Of a DNA stretch of 64,000 bases, positions 36,063 through 45,197 are shown piece by piece; within the stretch, counting starts at the first letter, position 1, and each line of letters begins with the position of its first letter. Under the pieces are notes generated by a model that saw only the letters and a program-made list of their open reading frames with translations, did not search any database and was not told where the DNA came from. Source of the DNA: Streptomyces sp. NRRL F-5122 (GTDB lineage: Bacteria; Actinomycetota; Actinomycetes; Streptomycetales; Streptomycetaceae); contig NZ_LMWH01000172.1 in assembly GCF_001507435.1 (NCBI RefSeq), forward strand, positions 97,863 through 161,862, in the 5' to 3' direction. Made by a program: the position numbers and the translations under genes.

Positions 36063-36113
36063 ACGATGAGAATCCCATGAAATCGCCTGATCCATGAAGA
36101 AAAGGGGCGGAGC

Positions 36114-37133
36114 GTGCGATCGATCTGGAACGGAACCATCTCCTTCGGCCTGGTCAGCATCCCCGTCAAGCTGATGAACGCCACCGAGAGCCATTCGATC
36201 TCCTTCCGCCAGATCCATCTGGAGGACGCCGGCCGGATCCGCTACCGCAAGTTCTGCGAGCTGGAGGACCGCGAGGTCGACTCGTCGGAGATCGGCAAGG
36301 GCTACGAGGACGTGGACGGCACGGTCATCCCGATCACGGACGAGGACCTGGCGAAGCTTCCGCTGCCGACCAGCAAGACGATCGAGATCCTGGCCTTCCT
36401 GCCGGAGGACCGCATCGACCCGCTCCAGCTGGACACGGCGTACTACCTCTCCGTGAACGGGGCCCCGGCCGCCAAGCCGTACGCGCTGCTGCGGGAGGCG
36501 CTGAGACGCAGCGGGAAGGTGGCCGTCGCGAAATACGCGCTGCGGGGGCGGGAGCGGCTCGGGATGCTGCGCGTGGTCGGCGATGTGATCGGCATGCACG
36601 CGCTGCTGTGGCCGGACGAGATCAGGGCGGCGGACGGCGTGGCGCCCGACGCGAGCGTGACCGTCCGGGACAAGGAACTGGACCTGGCGGACGCGTTGAT
36701 GGACACCCTGGGGGACGTGGACCTGGACGATCTGCACGACGAGTACCGCGAGGCGCTGGAGGAACTGATCGCGGCGAAGGCGGAGGGCAAGGAGCTTCCG
36801 CAGGCACCCGAGCCCGAGGGCGGCAAGGTTCTGGACCTGATGGCGGCCCTGGAGAAGAGCGTGCGGGCGGCGAGGGAGTCGCGGGGCACGGGCGAAGCGG
36901 CGGAGGTGACACGTCTGCCGGGCGGTGGGTCGCCCGAGGAGACGGCGAAGAAGACGGCGGCGAAGAAGATGGCGGCGAAGAAGACGGCGGCGAAGAAGAC
37001 TACGGCGGCGAAGAAGACCGCGGCCAAGAAGACGGCCGCGAAAAAGACGCCTGCGAGGGAGACGGCGGCGAAGAAGGCCGGGGCCGGGAAGACGGCGGCC
37101 AAGAAGACCGCGGCGCGCAAGCGGACCGCGTGA
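36114..37133 (+). CDS. ku: Ku protein for non-homologous end joining
   Basis: 339 residues. The Ku core (~1-255) starts with RSIWNGTISFGLVSIPVKL and includes the dimer-ring strands (YRKFCELEDREV, AYYLSVNG...AKPYALLREAL) and the ELIAAKAEGKE segment. Bacterial Ku forms a homodimer ring on broken DNA ends and recruits LigD. From ~283 the tail is almost pure Ala/Lys/Thr from a DNA repeat (see the repeat entry); such basic tails are known to aid DNA binding or recruitment in actinobacterial Ku. GTG 36114 follows AGGGGCGGAG. The neighbour LigD polymerase gene completes a minimal repair module. Confidence 0.97.
   Translation: MRSIWNGTISFGLVSIPVKLMNATESHSISFRQIHLEDAGRIRYRKFCELEDREVDSSEIGKGYEDVDGTVIPITDEDLAKLPLPTSKTIEILAFLPEDRIDPLQLDTAYYLSVNGAPAAKPYALLREALRRSGKVAVAKYALRGRERLGMLRVVGDVIGMHALLWPDEIRAADGVAPDASVTVRDKELDLADALMDTLGDVDLDDLHDEYREALEELIAAKAEGKELPQAPEPEGGKVLDLMAALEKSVRAARESRGTGEAAEVTRLPGGGSPEETAKKTAAKKMAAKKTAAKKTTAAKKTAAKKTAAKKTPARETAAKKAGAGKTAAKKTAARKRTA
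36941..37128 (+). repeat. 15-base tandem repeats encoding the Ku basic tail
   Basis: Imperfect copies of a ~15-base unit (GCGGCGAAGAAGACG) run through the 3' end of ku and encode AAKKT-type pentapeptides. Runs like this slip easily, so the tail length probably varies between strains. Confidence 0.85.
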
Positions 37134-37180
37134 GGAGGTGGCTCGTCGGCGAAAGCCCGCGCGTGTGCCGGCGGACCGCC

Positions 37181-37208
37181 GCCGCGGACCGCTGGATGGG
37201 TCCGCGGC
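37181..37208. terminator. Stem-loop between ku and the secreted esterase
   Basis: GCCGCGGACC and GGTCCGCGGC form a perfect 10-bp stem around an 8-base loop between the convergent genes ku and the esterase. Confidence 0.78.
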
Positions 37209-37254
37209 AACAGCCCGCCGGCGTGCACTCGGTGCGGGTCGGTGCGAGGCGCCG

Positions 37255-38883
37255 TCAGCGCACCGTGAAGGTGACGCGCGCGGTGCTGGTCGCGGCGGGC
37301 AGCTTGGTGGTGTCGACGGCCAGGTACTCGCCGTCGTCCTGCTGTCCGCTCGGGAGGATCTTGGAGTGCAGGGTGTAGGGCGCCGTCTCGGTGGTGACGC
37401 CGTCGATGCCGAAGTCGCTGTCGTTGCTGATGAGCAGCGTGCGGCCGTGGTCGGTGGTGGCGACACCCTCGACCTTGTCATGGCCGAAGAACGCGCCGGT
37501 CGGGTCGAGGCGGGTGACCAGGTCACCCAGGTCCAGGTACGGGCTCTTGGCGACCGGGATGACCCCCGCCGTCTTCAGCGCGGCCTGGGCCGTGGCGGTG
37601 TCGCCCTCGCCCACGTAGGCGTCGATGGTCTGGTGCTTCGGGCCGATGAGCAGCCCGCCCTCGGCCCCGTCGTACGTGGCGCCCTGCACCTTGGCGGAGG
37701 GGCCGACGTCGGTCGCCCGGCTGATGTCGATCTTGAAGAGCTTCTTGAACGCGCCGGGCTCCATGTTGCCGTCCCGCTCGTCCACGACGAACGTGGTGTT
37801 GCTGAGCGCGGTGATCTCGCTGACCGCGCCGCCGGTCGCCTTGGGGTCGTCGAGCAGGTAGACGTACTCGTGCGTCGCGTGGGTGCGCAGGTTGTACGTC
37901 GCGATGCGCAGCACGGTGACGTTCTTGGTCTTCACGCCGGCCGGCAGGTCGGGCTGCTGGAGCGCGGACTGCATCATGCCGACGAGCGTGCTGCCGTCCG
38001 GCGTGAGCGCCAGCCCCTCCATGCCCTTGTTCGGCACCCGGTTGGCCAGTTCGGCCGGGAGCGAGCCGTTGAAGGGGGACAGACGCTGGAGCGCCCGGCC
38101 GTCGCGGGAGAAGTGGGTGATGAACGGGCCGTACTCGTCCGACACCCAGAAGGAGCCGTCCGGCAGGGCGACCAGGCCCTCGGGGTCGTAGCCGTTCGGC
38201 GAGGCCGGCAGCGCGTTCCCGGCCAGGTCGATCAGCGACTCACCCGTGTTCGCCTGGGTGTTGACATGCCCGTTGTACAGGGTGCCGTCGGCGGCGCGCA
38301 GCGGGATCGTCTTGAGGACCTCCGCCTTGGCGCCGACGAGGCGGATCCTGGCGATCGCCGGGTGGAAGTCCGGCAGGGGCAGCGCCTTGTGGCCGTCCGG
38401 GGTGTCGACGTTGGGGCCGCGGTCGGTGATCCCGTAGAACTCGTCCTTCGAGCCGGGCACGGGGTAGAGCGACGAACCGTACGCCCCTCCCGAGATCTTC
38501 ACCCCGTCGATCGTGGTGAGCGCCGGCAGATGCGTCCGGTAGAGCTTGACGGCGTCGCTGACCGTGTAGTCGAAGCCGTCGGTGCCCTTGAAGCCGGGGT
38601 TCGGCGTGTAGTCGAACGAACCGTCCTGGTGGACCGTCAGAGAACCGTGCGCGGTCTTGGTGTGCGAGACGAGCGTGGCCGGCCTGCCGCTGTCGTTGGA
38701 CAGGAAGCCCTTGCCGCGGACGGTCAACGTCCGGCCTGCGTGGGCGGTGAAACGGTCGGAGTGTGCCTTGAGTACCGGACCCCGACCGCCGTGAGCCGTA
38801 GGTGCGGCAGTGGCCAGGCTGCTGCCGGCCAGCGACAGCACCACAGCGGTGGCTGCGGCGGTCGCGATCCTCAGACGAGACAT
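37255..38883 (-). CDS. Secreted phytase-like esterase family protein
   Basis: 542 residues. A signal peptide (1-27, ending ATAAP) is followed by a cadherin-like/Ig-type domain (~35-110: LTVRGKGFLSNDSGRPATLVS...GSFDYTPNPGFKGTDGFDYTVSD) and then a beta-propeller of the phytase-like esterase family, with GITDRGPNVDTPDG, DPEGLVALPDGSFWVSDEYGPFITHF, NKGMEGLALTPDGSTLVGMMQ and KVEGVATTDHGRTLLISNDSDFG. These proteins are exported and linked to phosphoester or ester hydrolysis; the substrate here is not known. The ATG at 38883 has a strong AGGAGGGGA site. The 290 bases upstream to 39172 contain no clear operator. Confidence 0.88.
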   Translation of the reverse strand: MSRLRIATAAATAVVLSLAGSSLATAAPTAHGGRGPVLKAHSDRFTAHAGRTLTVRGKGFLSNDSGRPATLVSHTKTAHGSLTVHQDGSFDYTPNPGFKGTDGFDYTVSDAVKLYRTHLPALTTIDGVKISGGAYGSSLYPVPGSKDEFYGITDRGPNVDTPDGHKALPLPDFHPAIARIRLVGAKAEVLKTIPLRAADGTLYNGHVNTQANTGESLIDLAGNALPASPNGYDPEGLVALPDGSFWVSDEYGPFITHFSRDGRALQRLSPFNGSLPAELANRVPNKGMEGLALTPDGSTLVGMMQSALQQPDLPAGVKTKNVTVLRIATYNLRTHATHEYVYLLDDPKATGGAVSEITALSNTTFVVDERDGNMEPGAFKKLFKIDISRATDVGPSAKVQGATYDGAEGGLLIGPKHQTIDAYVGEGDTATAQAALKTAGVIPVAKSPYLDLGDLVTRLDPTGAFFGHDKVEGVATTDHGRTLLISNDSDFGIDGVTTETAPYTLHSKILPSGQQDDGEYLAVDTTKLPAATSTARVTFTVR

Positions 38884-39172
38884 GAGTTCCCCTCCTAGTC
38901 CGTGCGTCTCCTTGCGGGCGCACGACTGGCGAGCCTCTTTCCGCTACATGTCCGTTGTGACAAGCGGGACTTGACGAAAGCCGGTGATCGAGTGACGGGA
39001 AGTTGGCGAACAGGCACAGCGCTTGTCAAGCGCCCCTGAACGCGGCCTCGAACGGAACGGGGGGCCTGTGGTGCCGGAGGCGAATCGCAATCCCCTGGCC
39101 GACGCTCCCGGTTCACACGATTCCCCACGGGCCACCCACCTGTTGCTCACCCGTCCGAGGAACGTTCCTGAC

Positions 39173-39675
39173 ATGAGCATCGCTTTCTTGCGGGCTCGCC
39201 GCCTGCTCACCGCGCCGGCGACCGCCCTGGTCGCGTCCCTCACCGCCACTGTCGCTGACCACCGCGGCACCCGACTCGTCCCGCAACCCGACCTCGGCCG
39301 TGAAGTCGGCCGTCGGTATCGGCGGTTCGTCCAAGGCGCGGTCCTACGAGTACTTCGACACCGACGCGCCCGACCTCGACGCCCAGGGCCGGGACGTCCG
39401 CCTGCGCCACAAGTCGGGCTCGGCCTTCGAGGGCGATACCGGACGCACCTGGCTGCTCGACGAGATCCCCGGCAAGCTCGACGACTGGCTCCCCGGCACA
39501 TGGGGGTCGGACACCCTCGGGGCCGCCCGAGCCCACGGCCCCGTCACCTCGCAGGTGTGGTCGGGTGCGTGGGAGTCCTCCGACGACGCCGCGATCGAGG
39601 TCGTCCCGGTGGTCGGCGCGAGCGGGACCGGCACCGAGTACGTCGTCGAGCTGTCGTTCAAGGCCGCCGACGAGT
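39173..39675 (+). pseudogene. Decayed secreted CYTH-like protein
   Basis: ATG 39173 opens a good signal peptide (MSIAFLRARRLLTAPATALVASLTA) but that frame then loses sense. The continuation lies in another frame from about 39250: GGSSKARSYEYFDTDAPDLDAQGRDVRLRHKSG is a CYTH-type strand with the YFDT and VRLRHK pattern, and later RAHGPVTSQVWSGAWESS, IEVVPVVGASGTGTEYVVELSFKAADE. Compared with related secreted proteins as I remember them, a middle section after the KSG and the last ~40 residues are missing; homology ends at about 39675. A frameshift, an internal deletion and a lost 3' end make it a pseudogene. The second frame happens to run open into acetolactate decarboxylase. Confidence 0.65.
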
Positions 39676-39887
39676 GCCGGGCCGGGCGCGGTCCTCCGGT
39701 TGCGTGCGGCCCGGATGCAGGCAGCATGTTGTGGGAGATACGTTCGCCGCGCCCTGTACCCCCGGGCGGCGGTGGTGACGTTGTGCGACGCCCAGTGCAC
39801 CGGCAGCGGCGGGTCGACACCCTGGAGCGGGCTTTGTCCGCCCCGGGCGGCCAGGGCTTTTTCCCAGGGCGATGGGAGGCACGAGCG
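39676..39887 (+). other. Leader region before acetolactate decarboxylase
   Basis: 212 bases between the end of recognisable CYTH-like sequence and the decarboxylase ATG. It should contain the promoter of the acetoin-type cluster. Two TTGTG pentamers (about 39729 and 39781) recall half-sites of the redox regulator Rex, but neither has the matching inverted half. Confidence 0.3.
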
Positions 39888-40697
39888 ATGGGTAGCGAGG
39901 CGACCCCCGTGGACCGCCTCCGGAAGTTCGCCCGCACGGTCCTGGCGCACCGGGGCGGCGGGAGCGGCGCACGGCATGACGCCGGGCGAGCGCGTGAGGT
40001 GTACCAGAGTTCGACCATGGGCGCGTTGATGGACGGCGTCTACGACGGCGATGTCTCCGTGGGGCAACTGCTCGAGCACGGGGACTTCGGGCTCGGCACG
40101 TTCAACCACCTCGACGGCGAGATGCTCGTCCTGGACGGCGTCTGCTACCACCTCCGCGCCGACGGTTCCGTGGAGACCGCCGACAGGGGTGATCTGTCGC
40201 CCTTCGCGGCCATGACGTGGTTCACGCCGGAGATCACCGAGGAGATCACGGCGCCCATGACCCGTGCCGAGGTGATCGCGCTTGTCGACGACCTGGTCCG
40301 CAGCCCCAACCTGATCTACGCGATCCGGATCACCGGGCGTTTCGGCGAGATCCGCGCCCGGACGGTGCGGAAGCAGGAGCCGCCGTATCCCTCGCTGACC
40401 GAGGCCGCCGAGGGGCAGGCGGAGACCGACTTCACCGATCTGGAAGGGACCTTGGCGGGCTACCGCACGCCCGACTACGAACAGGGCATCTCGGTGGCCG
40501 GCTACCACATGCACTTCATCGACGCATCCCATGAACACGGCGGTCACTGCCTGGACTTCCGCGTCGAGCACGGCACGGTCGCGCTCGGCGAGCGCTCCGA
40601 ACTCCACCTCAGTCTGCCGACGACACAGCAGTTCCTCGGCTCCGATCTAACCCCCGGCAACCTGACGGATCAGATCCGCCAGGCCGAGGGCGGCTGA
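39888..40697 (+). CDS. Alpha-acetolactate decarboxylase
   Basis: 269 residues, cytoplasmic zinc enzyme converting acetolactate to acetoin and CO2. Family features in order: YQSSTMGALMDGVYDGDVSVGQLLEHGDFGLGTFNHLDGEM, LRADGS, FTPEITEEIT, the TRKQEPPYPSL stretch, then the metal site with His-x-His in SVAGYHMHFI, the nearby HGGHCLDFR, and an EHG turn. Usual length is ~240-260, so this is normal with a ~30-residue N-terminal addition. ATG 39888 follows GGGAGG by eight bases. The gene is first in a three-gene run with acetolactate synthase and a 2-oxoacid decarboxylase. Homologues are named budA/alsD. Confidence 0.93.
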   Translation: MGSEATPVDRLRKFARTVLAHRGGGSGARHDAGRAREVYQSSTMGALMDGVYDGDVSVGQLLEHGDFGLGTFNHLDGEMLVLDGVCYHLRADGSVETADRGDLSPFAAMTWFTPEITEEITAPMTRAEVIALVDDLVRSPNLIYAIRITGRFGEIRARTVRKQEPPYPSLTEAAEGQAETDFTDLEGTLAGYRTPDYEQGISVAGYHMHFIDASHEHGGHCLDFRVEHGTVALGERSELHLSLPTTQQFLGSDLTPGNLTDQIRQAEGG

Positions 40698-40838
40698 GGG
40701 GCGGCCTGCGGAACCGCTGTCCGCGGCCGGCGAGCGGGTGGGTCCGTCACCGGCCCCGTTGCTCGGCAACGGGCGCGGCCGGCTCCGGACTTCGACGGCC
40801 GAGGAGCTCTCTGCCACCACAACGAGAGGCTGCATTCC

Positions 40839-42524
40839 ATGTCCGAGTCTGAAGCGCGTGCCGCCCAGCGCGCGGTCGAGGTGCTGTCGGCGTACGGCGT
40901 CAGCCATGTTTTCGGAGTGCCCGGCGCGAAGATCGACTCGATCTACGACGCCTTGGTGGACAGCGGCCCTCAACTGGTGGTGTGCCGCCACGAACAGAAC
41001 GCGGTCTTCATGGCCGCGGCGGTCGGACGGCTCACCGGAACACCGGGGGCCGTCGTCGTCACCTCAGGACCGGGCACGTCCAACACCGCGACCGGCCTTC
41101 TCACCGCCAACACCGAGCAGGACCCCGTCGTCGCGCTGTGCGGGGCCGTGCCCCGCGCGGACCGCCTCAAGCGCAGCCACCAGTCCATGGACGCCACCGC
41201 CGCCCTCAAGGCCTTCACCAAGTACACCGGCGAGGTGAACGACGCCGGCAACGTCCCGGAAGCGGTGGCCAACGCCCTGCGTGCCGCCCTCACCCAGCCC
41301 CGGGGGGCGGCGGCCGTGATCCTGCCCTCCGACGTACTGGCCACGCCCATCTCGGCCGGCATCACCAGGGCGTGCCCCGTACCCCGCCTGGGGCCCGCAC
41401 CGGCGGAGGGCATCGAGCAGGCGGCCCGCCTCATCCGTGACGCCAGGCGGCCGGTGATCCTCGCCGGCGTACGGGGCGCCGATCCGGAGGCCTGCGCCGC
41501 CCTGCGCACCCTCCTCGAGGACACCGACCTGCCGGTGGTGGAGACGTTCCAGGCCGCGGGCGTCGTCTCCCGGACGCTGGACGAGCACTATCTCGGCCGG
41601 GTCGGCCTGTTCCGCAACCAGCCGGGCGACATCGTCATCTCGCACGCGGACGTCCTGGTGACCGTCGGCTTCGACGCCGTCGAGTACGACCCGAAGCTGT
41701 GGAACACCGACCCGTCCCGCACCGTCGTCCACATCGACGTGGTGCCCGCGAACATCGACAACCACTACCAGCCGGCGATCGAGCTGCAGGGTGACGTCGC
41801 CTCCACCGTCCGGGCCCTGGCCGGACAGCTGTCCGGGCTCCGTCTCGACCCCGAGGTCCTCGGTGAACTCGCCGAGCAGCGGCGGGCCCTGAAGGATGCC
41901 GACGACACCGCGCGTACGGCGAACCACACGCGTGCCGGCCTCAATCCGGTGTCGGTCCTGCTCACGCTTCGCGACATGATCGACGACGACGCCACCGTCA
42001 CCTGCGACGTCGGCTCGCACTACATCTACACGGCCCGGCACTTTCGCGCCTACGAGCCCCGGCACCTGCTGTTCTCGGACGGCCAGCAGACGCTCGGAGT
42101 GGCCCTGCCCTGGGCCATGGCGGCCTGCCTGGTACGGCCAGGCAAGCAGGTCGTGTCCGTGTCCGGCGACGGGGGATTCCTGTTCAGTGCCCAGGAACTG
42201 GAGACGGCCACCCGCCTCGGCCTGCACTTCACCCATGTGATCCTGCGCGACAACACCTACGACATGGTCCGCTTCCAGGAGGAGCTGAAGTACGGGCGCA
42301 CCTCGGGAGTACAGCTCGGCGACTACGACATCGCCCAGTACGCCGGAGCCTTCGGCGCCCACGGCTACCGCGTCGAGACCGAGGAGCAGTTCGCCAAGGT
42401 CCTCGGCGAGGCCCTGTCGCGCGAAGCCCGGGTCCAGCCGGGCATCACGATCATCGACGTCCCCGTGGACTACACGCGGAACACCGAACTCTTCGCCCAA
42501 CTCCACGAGGGAGTCCTCGAATAG
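40839..42524 (+). CDS. Acetolactate synthase, catabolic (AlsS/BudB-like)
   Basis: 561-residue thiamine-diphosphate enzyme that joins two pyruvates to acetolactate. The N-terminal Pyr domain has the activating Glu in [19 protein letters not shown]; the C-terminal PP domain has the cofactor motif [16 protein letters not shown]...[10 protein letters not shown]. The central domain reads [16 protein letters not shown], the pattern of catabolic, FAD-independent synthases, and it lacks the RFDDR-type motif of biosynthetic AHAS. No small regulatory subunit (IlvH) is nearby. Pairing with the decarboxylase argues for acetoin formation from excess pyruvate rather than valine biosynthesis. Confidence 0.92.
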   Translation: MSESEARAAQRAVEVLSAYGVSHVFGVPGAKIDSIYDALVDSGPQLVVCRHEQNAVFMAAAVGRLTGTPGAVVVTSGPGTSNTATGLLTANTEQDPVVALCGAVPRADRLKRSHQSMDATAALKAFTKYTGEVNDAGNVPEAVANALRAALTQPRGAAAVILPSDVLATPISAGITRACPVPRLGPAPAEGIEQAARLIRDARRPVILAGVRGADPEACAALRTLLEDTDLPVVETFQAAGVVSRTLDEHYLGRVGLFRNQPGDIVISHADVLVTVGFDAVEYDPKLWNTDPSRTVVHIDVVPANIDNHYQPAIELQGDVASTVRALAGQLSGLRLDPEVLGELAEQRRALKDADDTARTANHTRAGLNPVSVLLTLRDMIDDDATVTCDVGSHYIYTARHFRAYEPRHLLFSDGQQTLGVALPWAMAACLVRPGKQVVSVSGDGGFLFSAQELETATRLGLHFTHVILRDNTYDMVRFQEELKYGRTSGVQLGDYDIAQYAGAFGAHGYRVETEEQFAKVLGEALSREARVQPGITIIDVPVDYTRNTELFAQLHEGVLE

Positions 42525-42618
42525 GCGCCTGCGCCGCGCACCACCGGATCTCCCCGCAGGCGAGTCCCGCGAACCGGCGGCTCCCGGACCCGGATCCCGG
42601 CACGAGAAAGGCCATGAC

Positions 42619-44304
42619 ATGGGCACCTGCACCGTTGGCGACCACCTGCTGCGCCGTCTGCGGGAGATCGGGGTCGGGCACGTCTTCGGAGTGCCCGGCG
42701 ACTATCAGCTGGAATTCCTCGACCAGCTCGAGGCGATGGACGGCATCGAATGGATCGGGAACTGCAACGAGCTCAACGCCGCCTACGCCGCGGACGGTTA
42801 CGGCCGGCTGAACGGGATCGCGGCGCTGGTCACCACGTTCAGCGTGGGGGAGCTGAGCGCCCTGAACGGCGTCGCCGGCGCGTACGCCGAGTCCGTGCCG
42901 GTCGTGTCCATAGTGGGGACGCCGGCGACCTTCGTCGTGGAGGACAAGCAGAAGGTCCATCACACGGCCGGCGACGGCGACTTCCGGCGCGCGGCGAGGT
43001 GCGCCGAGGAGTACACGGTCGCCCAGGCGACGCTGACCCGCGACAACGCCGCTTCGGAGATCGACCGGGTGCTGTGCCTGTGCTGGCTGCTCAAACGTCC
43101 CGTGTACATCATGCTGCCCTCGGACGTGGCGTGCGAGACGATCGAGGCACCGGGCGAGCCGCTGGTCCTCCCCGAGCCGTCCAGCGACCCCCGCACGCTC
43201 GCGAGGTTCACCGACCAGGCGCGGGACCTGCTGCGCTCGGCGGACTCGATGGCCGTGCTGCTCGGCCCCGAGGCCGACCGGTACCGTCTCGCCCCGCAGC
43301 TGGTCCGACTGGTCGAGGGCATCGGCTGCCCCGTCGCCTGCCTCAGCTCCGCGAAGGGCGTCTTCCCCGAGGACCACGACCAGTTCATCGGCGGGTACGC
43401 GGGGAAGCTCAGCGACTCCTACGTCAGGGAGACCATCGAGAACGCGGCCTGCCTCCTGGCCGTCGGCACTCAGTTCACCGACTCGGTCACCGGGGGGTTC
43501 TCCCAGAACATCGACCCCTCCCGGCTGATCGCACTCCATCCGACGGCCGCGGCCGTGGGCTCCGTCCGGCACGACCATGTGTCCATGAAGGACGCGATCC
43601 AGGCTCTCGCCGGCGCCGGCATCCGCAAACCCTCCGACATCACCTCGCAGTTCCGGCGGTGCGTCGGCGCAGCGGCCCCCCACGAGCCCGTACGCTCATC
43701 CCGGCTCGTCCAGGAGCGCTTCTGGGAGCAGTTCCAGGAGTTCCTCGAACCGGGTGACGTGGTGATCGCCGACCAGGGCACCTCGTACTTCGGATGCGCG
43801 GAACTGCCGTTCCCGCACGGCTGCACCTTTGTGGGGCAGCCCCTGTGGGGCTCGATCGGCTACACGCTCCCGGCCCTGCTGGGGTGCATGCTCGCCGCAC
43901 CCGAGCGCCGTCACATCCTGCTGATCGGCGACGGCTCCTTCCAGCTGACCGCGCAGGAACTGTCCACGGTGCTGCGCCATGGCCTCAACCCCGTCGTCAT
44001 CCTGATCAACAACGACGGCTACACGGTCGAGCGCCACATCCTGGGCGCGAACGCGGGTTACAACAACATCGCCACCTGGCACTACGACCGGCTGGTCGAG
44101 GCCTTCGACCCGCTGGGCCTGGCCGTCACCGTCAAGGCGACCACCGAGGAGGAACTCGCGGCCGCGTTCGAAACGGCGGGCGGCAACCGCGACCGGCTCG
44201 TGTTCGTCGAGGCGTTCATGGAGCGCCTGGACGCCCCCGAGTCCCTTGTCCAGCTGGGCAAGGCGTTCTCCACCTCCGACTACCACCACGCGCCCGTCTC
44301 CTGA
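42619..44304 (+). CDS. Pyruvate/indolepyruvate-type 2-oxoacid decarboxylase
   Basis: 561 residues of the PDC family, non-oxidatively decarboxylating a 2-oxoacid to an aldehyde. Diagnostic features: VFGVPGDYQLEFLDQ with the active-site Asp, the activating Glu in GNCNELNAAYAADGY, the paired His in KVHHTAGDGDF (the HH motif of PDC/IpdC) and the PP-domain motif GDGSFQLTAQELSTV...INNDGYTVER with the catalytic Glu. Substrate (pyruvate, indolepyruvate, phenylpyruvate or branched-chain oxoacids) cannot be told from motifs. Being 94 bases behind acetolactate synthase suggests pyruvate, which would give acetaldehyde, or a route to carbonyl volatiles. ATG 42619 has a GAAAGG site. Confidence 0.92.
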   Translation: MGTCTVGDHLLRRLREIGVGHVFGVPGDYQLEFLDQLEAMDGIEWIGNCNELNAAYAADGYGRLNGIAALVTTFSVGELSALNGVAGAYAESVPVVSIVGTPATFVVEDKQKVHHTAGDGDFRRAARCAEEYTVAQATLTRDNAASEIDRVLCLCWLLKRPVYIMLPSDVACETIEAPGEPLVLPEPSSDPRTLARFTDQARDLLRSADSMAVLLGPEADRYRLAPQLVRLVEGIGCPVACLSSAKGVFPEDHDQFIGGYAGKLSDSYVRETIENAACLLAVGTQFTDSVTGGFSQNIDPSRLIALHPTAAAVGSVRHDHVSMKDAIQALAGAGIRKPSDITSQFRRCVGAAAPHEPVRSSRLVQERFWEQFQEFLEPGDVVIADQGTSYFGCAELPFPHGCTFVGQPLWGSIGYTLPALLGCMLAAPERRHILLIGDGSFQLTAQELSTVLRHGLNPVVILINNDGYTVERHILGANAGYNNIATWHYDRLVEAFDPLGLAVTVKATTEEELAAAFETAGGNRDRLVFVEAFMERLDAPESLVQLGKAFSTSDYHHAPVS

Positions 44305-44510
44305 CCGTGGACCGGCGGCCGGCTGTACCGCGTTCCGCCTGGTGAGAGGCTCACGGACACGGCGGTCCGGCCGCCGCGCGGCGCCGCCGCTTCGGCGTGG
44401 GCCCGCCCGCCGCCGGACCTGGAGGGCTCTGCGACCGCACGGTGCCACCTTCGGGTGAATCTCGCGCAGCCGCCTCGTCAGAACCGCAACTCGGCGCTAT
44501 TTTCGAACAC

Positions 44511-45092
44511 ATGAGCGAATGGCGTGATGCGGAAGAGGTCCCGCTGCCGATACCGGACCGTGTGCCGGCGAGGGAGGAGGTGGAGTTCAACCGCACCGGC
44601 CTCTGGCTCACGCTCGGCCGCGAGGGGCGGCGACAGCGGACCCAGGTCATCCAGTACCGCGATCTGCCGGACGGAACCCGGGCGATCCTCACGATCGTCG
44701 ACTGGCCGTCGCCGTCGATCCCCATGGTGTGGGTCGCGTGGGACCCGGACCGGATGAGCCTCGAATACACCTCGAGGGAGGTGCTCGCGACGGCGGAGGC
44801 GCAGCCGCGCGAGGGCGACGCGCATGCGATCGGCACGGGGGAGATGCTCGACTGCTTCACGGGTGATCACACGACGTACTGGCCGCACCGCGAGGTCGAG
44901 GTGCGCGTCGGCGGGCTGTGGCGTCCCGGCCGGCTGCGCTGCATCTACCGGGGGCCGCACAACCGGGCGGTCGCCCTGGTGACGACCTCGTTGTACGAGC
45001 CCGAGTGGGGGGCGTGGGTCGCGTTCAAGCGGATGTATCGCTGGGACCCGGCGGCGATCCGGCCCGCCGGTCCACCGGATCCGCCGTCCTGA
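44511..45092 (+). CDS. Conserved hypothetical protein
   Basis: 193 residues, soluble, rich in Trp and Tyr, beta-rich by appearance (VIQYRDLPDGTRAILTIVDW, EVEVRVGGLWRPGRLRCIYRGPHNRAVALVTTSLYEPEWGAWVAFKRMYRW). No known catalytic motif or membrane segment. ATG 44511 is the first sensible start; the region 44305-44510 upstream is noncoding with a possible long-loop hairpin of the preceding gene. Convergent with the MFS gene. Function unknown. Confidence 0.6.
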   Translation: MSEWRDAEEVPLPIPDRVPAREEVEFNRTGLWLTLGREGRRQRTQVIQYRDLPDGTRAILTIVDWPSPSIPMVWVAWDPDRMSLEYTSREVLATAEAQPREGDAHAIGTGEMLDCFTGDHTTYWPHREVEVRVGGLWRPGRLRCIYRGPHNRAVALVTTSLYEPEWGAWVAFKRMYRWDPAAIRPAGPPDPPS

Positions 45093-45197
45093 CGGGTCGC
45101 CGCGAACATTCAGGGGCACAAGGGGCGTGACGGGCGGACCGTCAGAACATCCCGGCGGACCGGGAGAAGTACCGCGGCCGGGGAAGGTGCCGGCTCG

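Noticed and set aside
38884..39172. A PHO box upstream of the phytase-like esterase
   Set aside because: Only scattered GTTCGCC/GATCACC-like words were found, not in the 11-base direct-repeat register.
39676..39887. A Rex-type redox operator before acetolactate decarboxylase
   Set aside because: Two TTGTG half-sites are present but neither has the inverted CACAA partner at the right distance.
39300..40697. A fused CYTH-like/acetolactate decarboxylase protein from one open frame
   Set aside because: The frame is continuous, but homology to the secreted protein ends near 39675, the linker has no sense, and the decarboxylase has its own GGGAGG site and ATG at 39888.
44312..44377. Long-range inverted repeat CGGCGGCCGG / CCGGCCGCCG after the 2-oxoacid decarboxylase
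   Set aside because: The loop exceeds 40 bases and the arms are generic GC sequence; not called as a terminator.
44503..44518. A second SOS-box-like sequence TCGAAC-ACAT-GAGCGA
   Set aside because: It matches 10/12, overlaps the start codon of a hypothetical gene unrelated to DNA repair, and such matches are expected by chance about twice per window.
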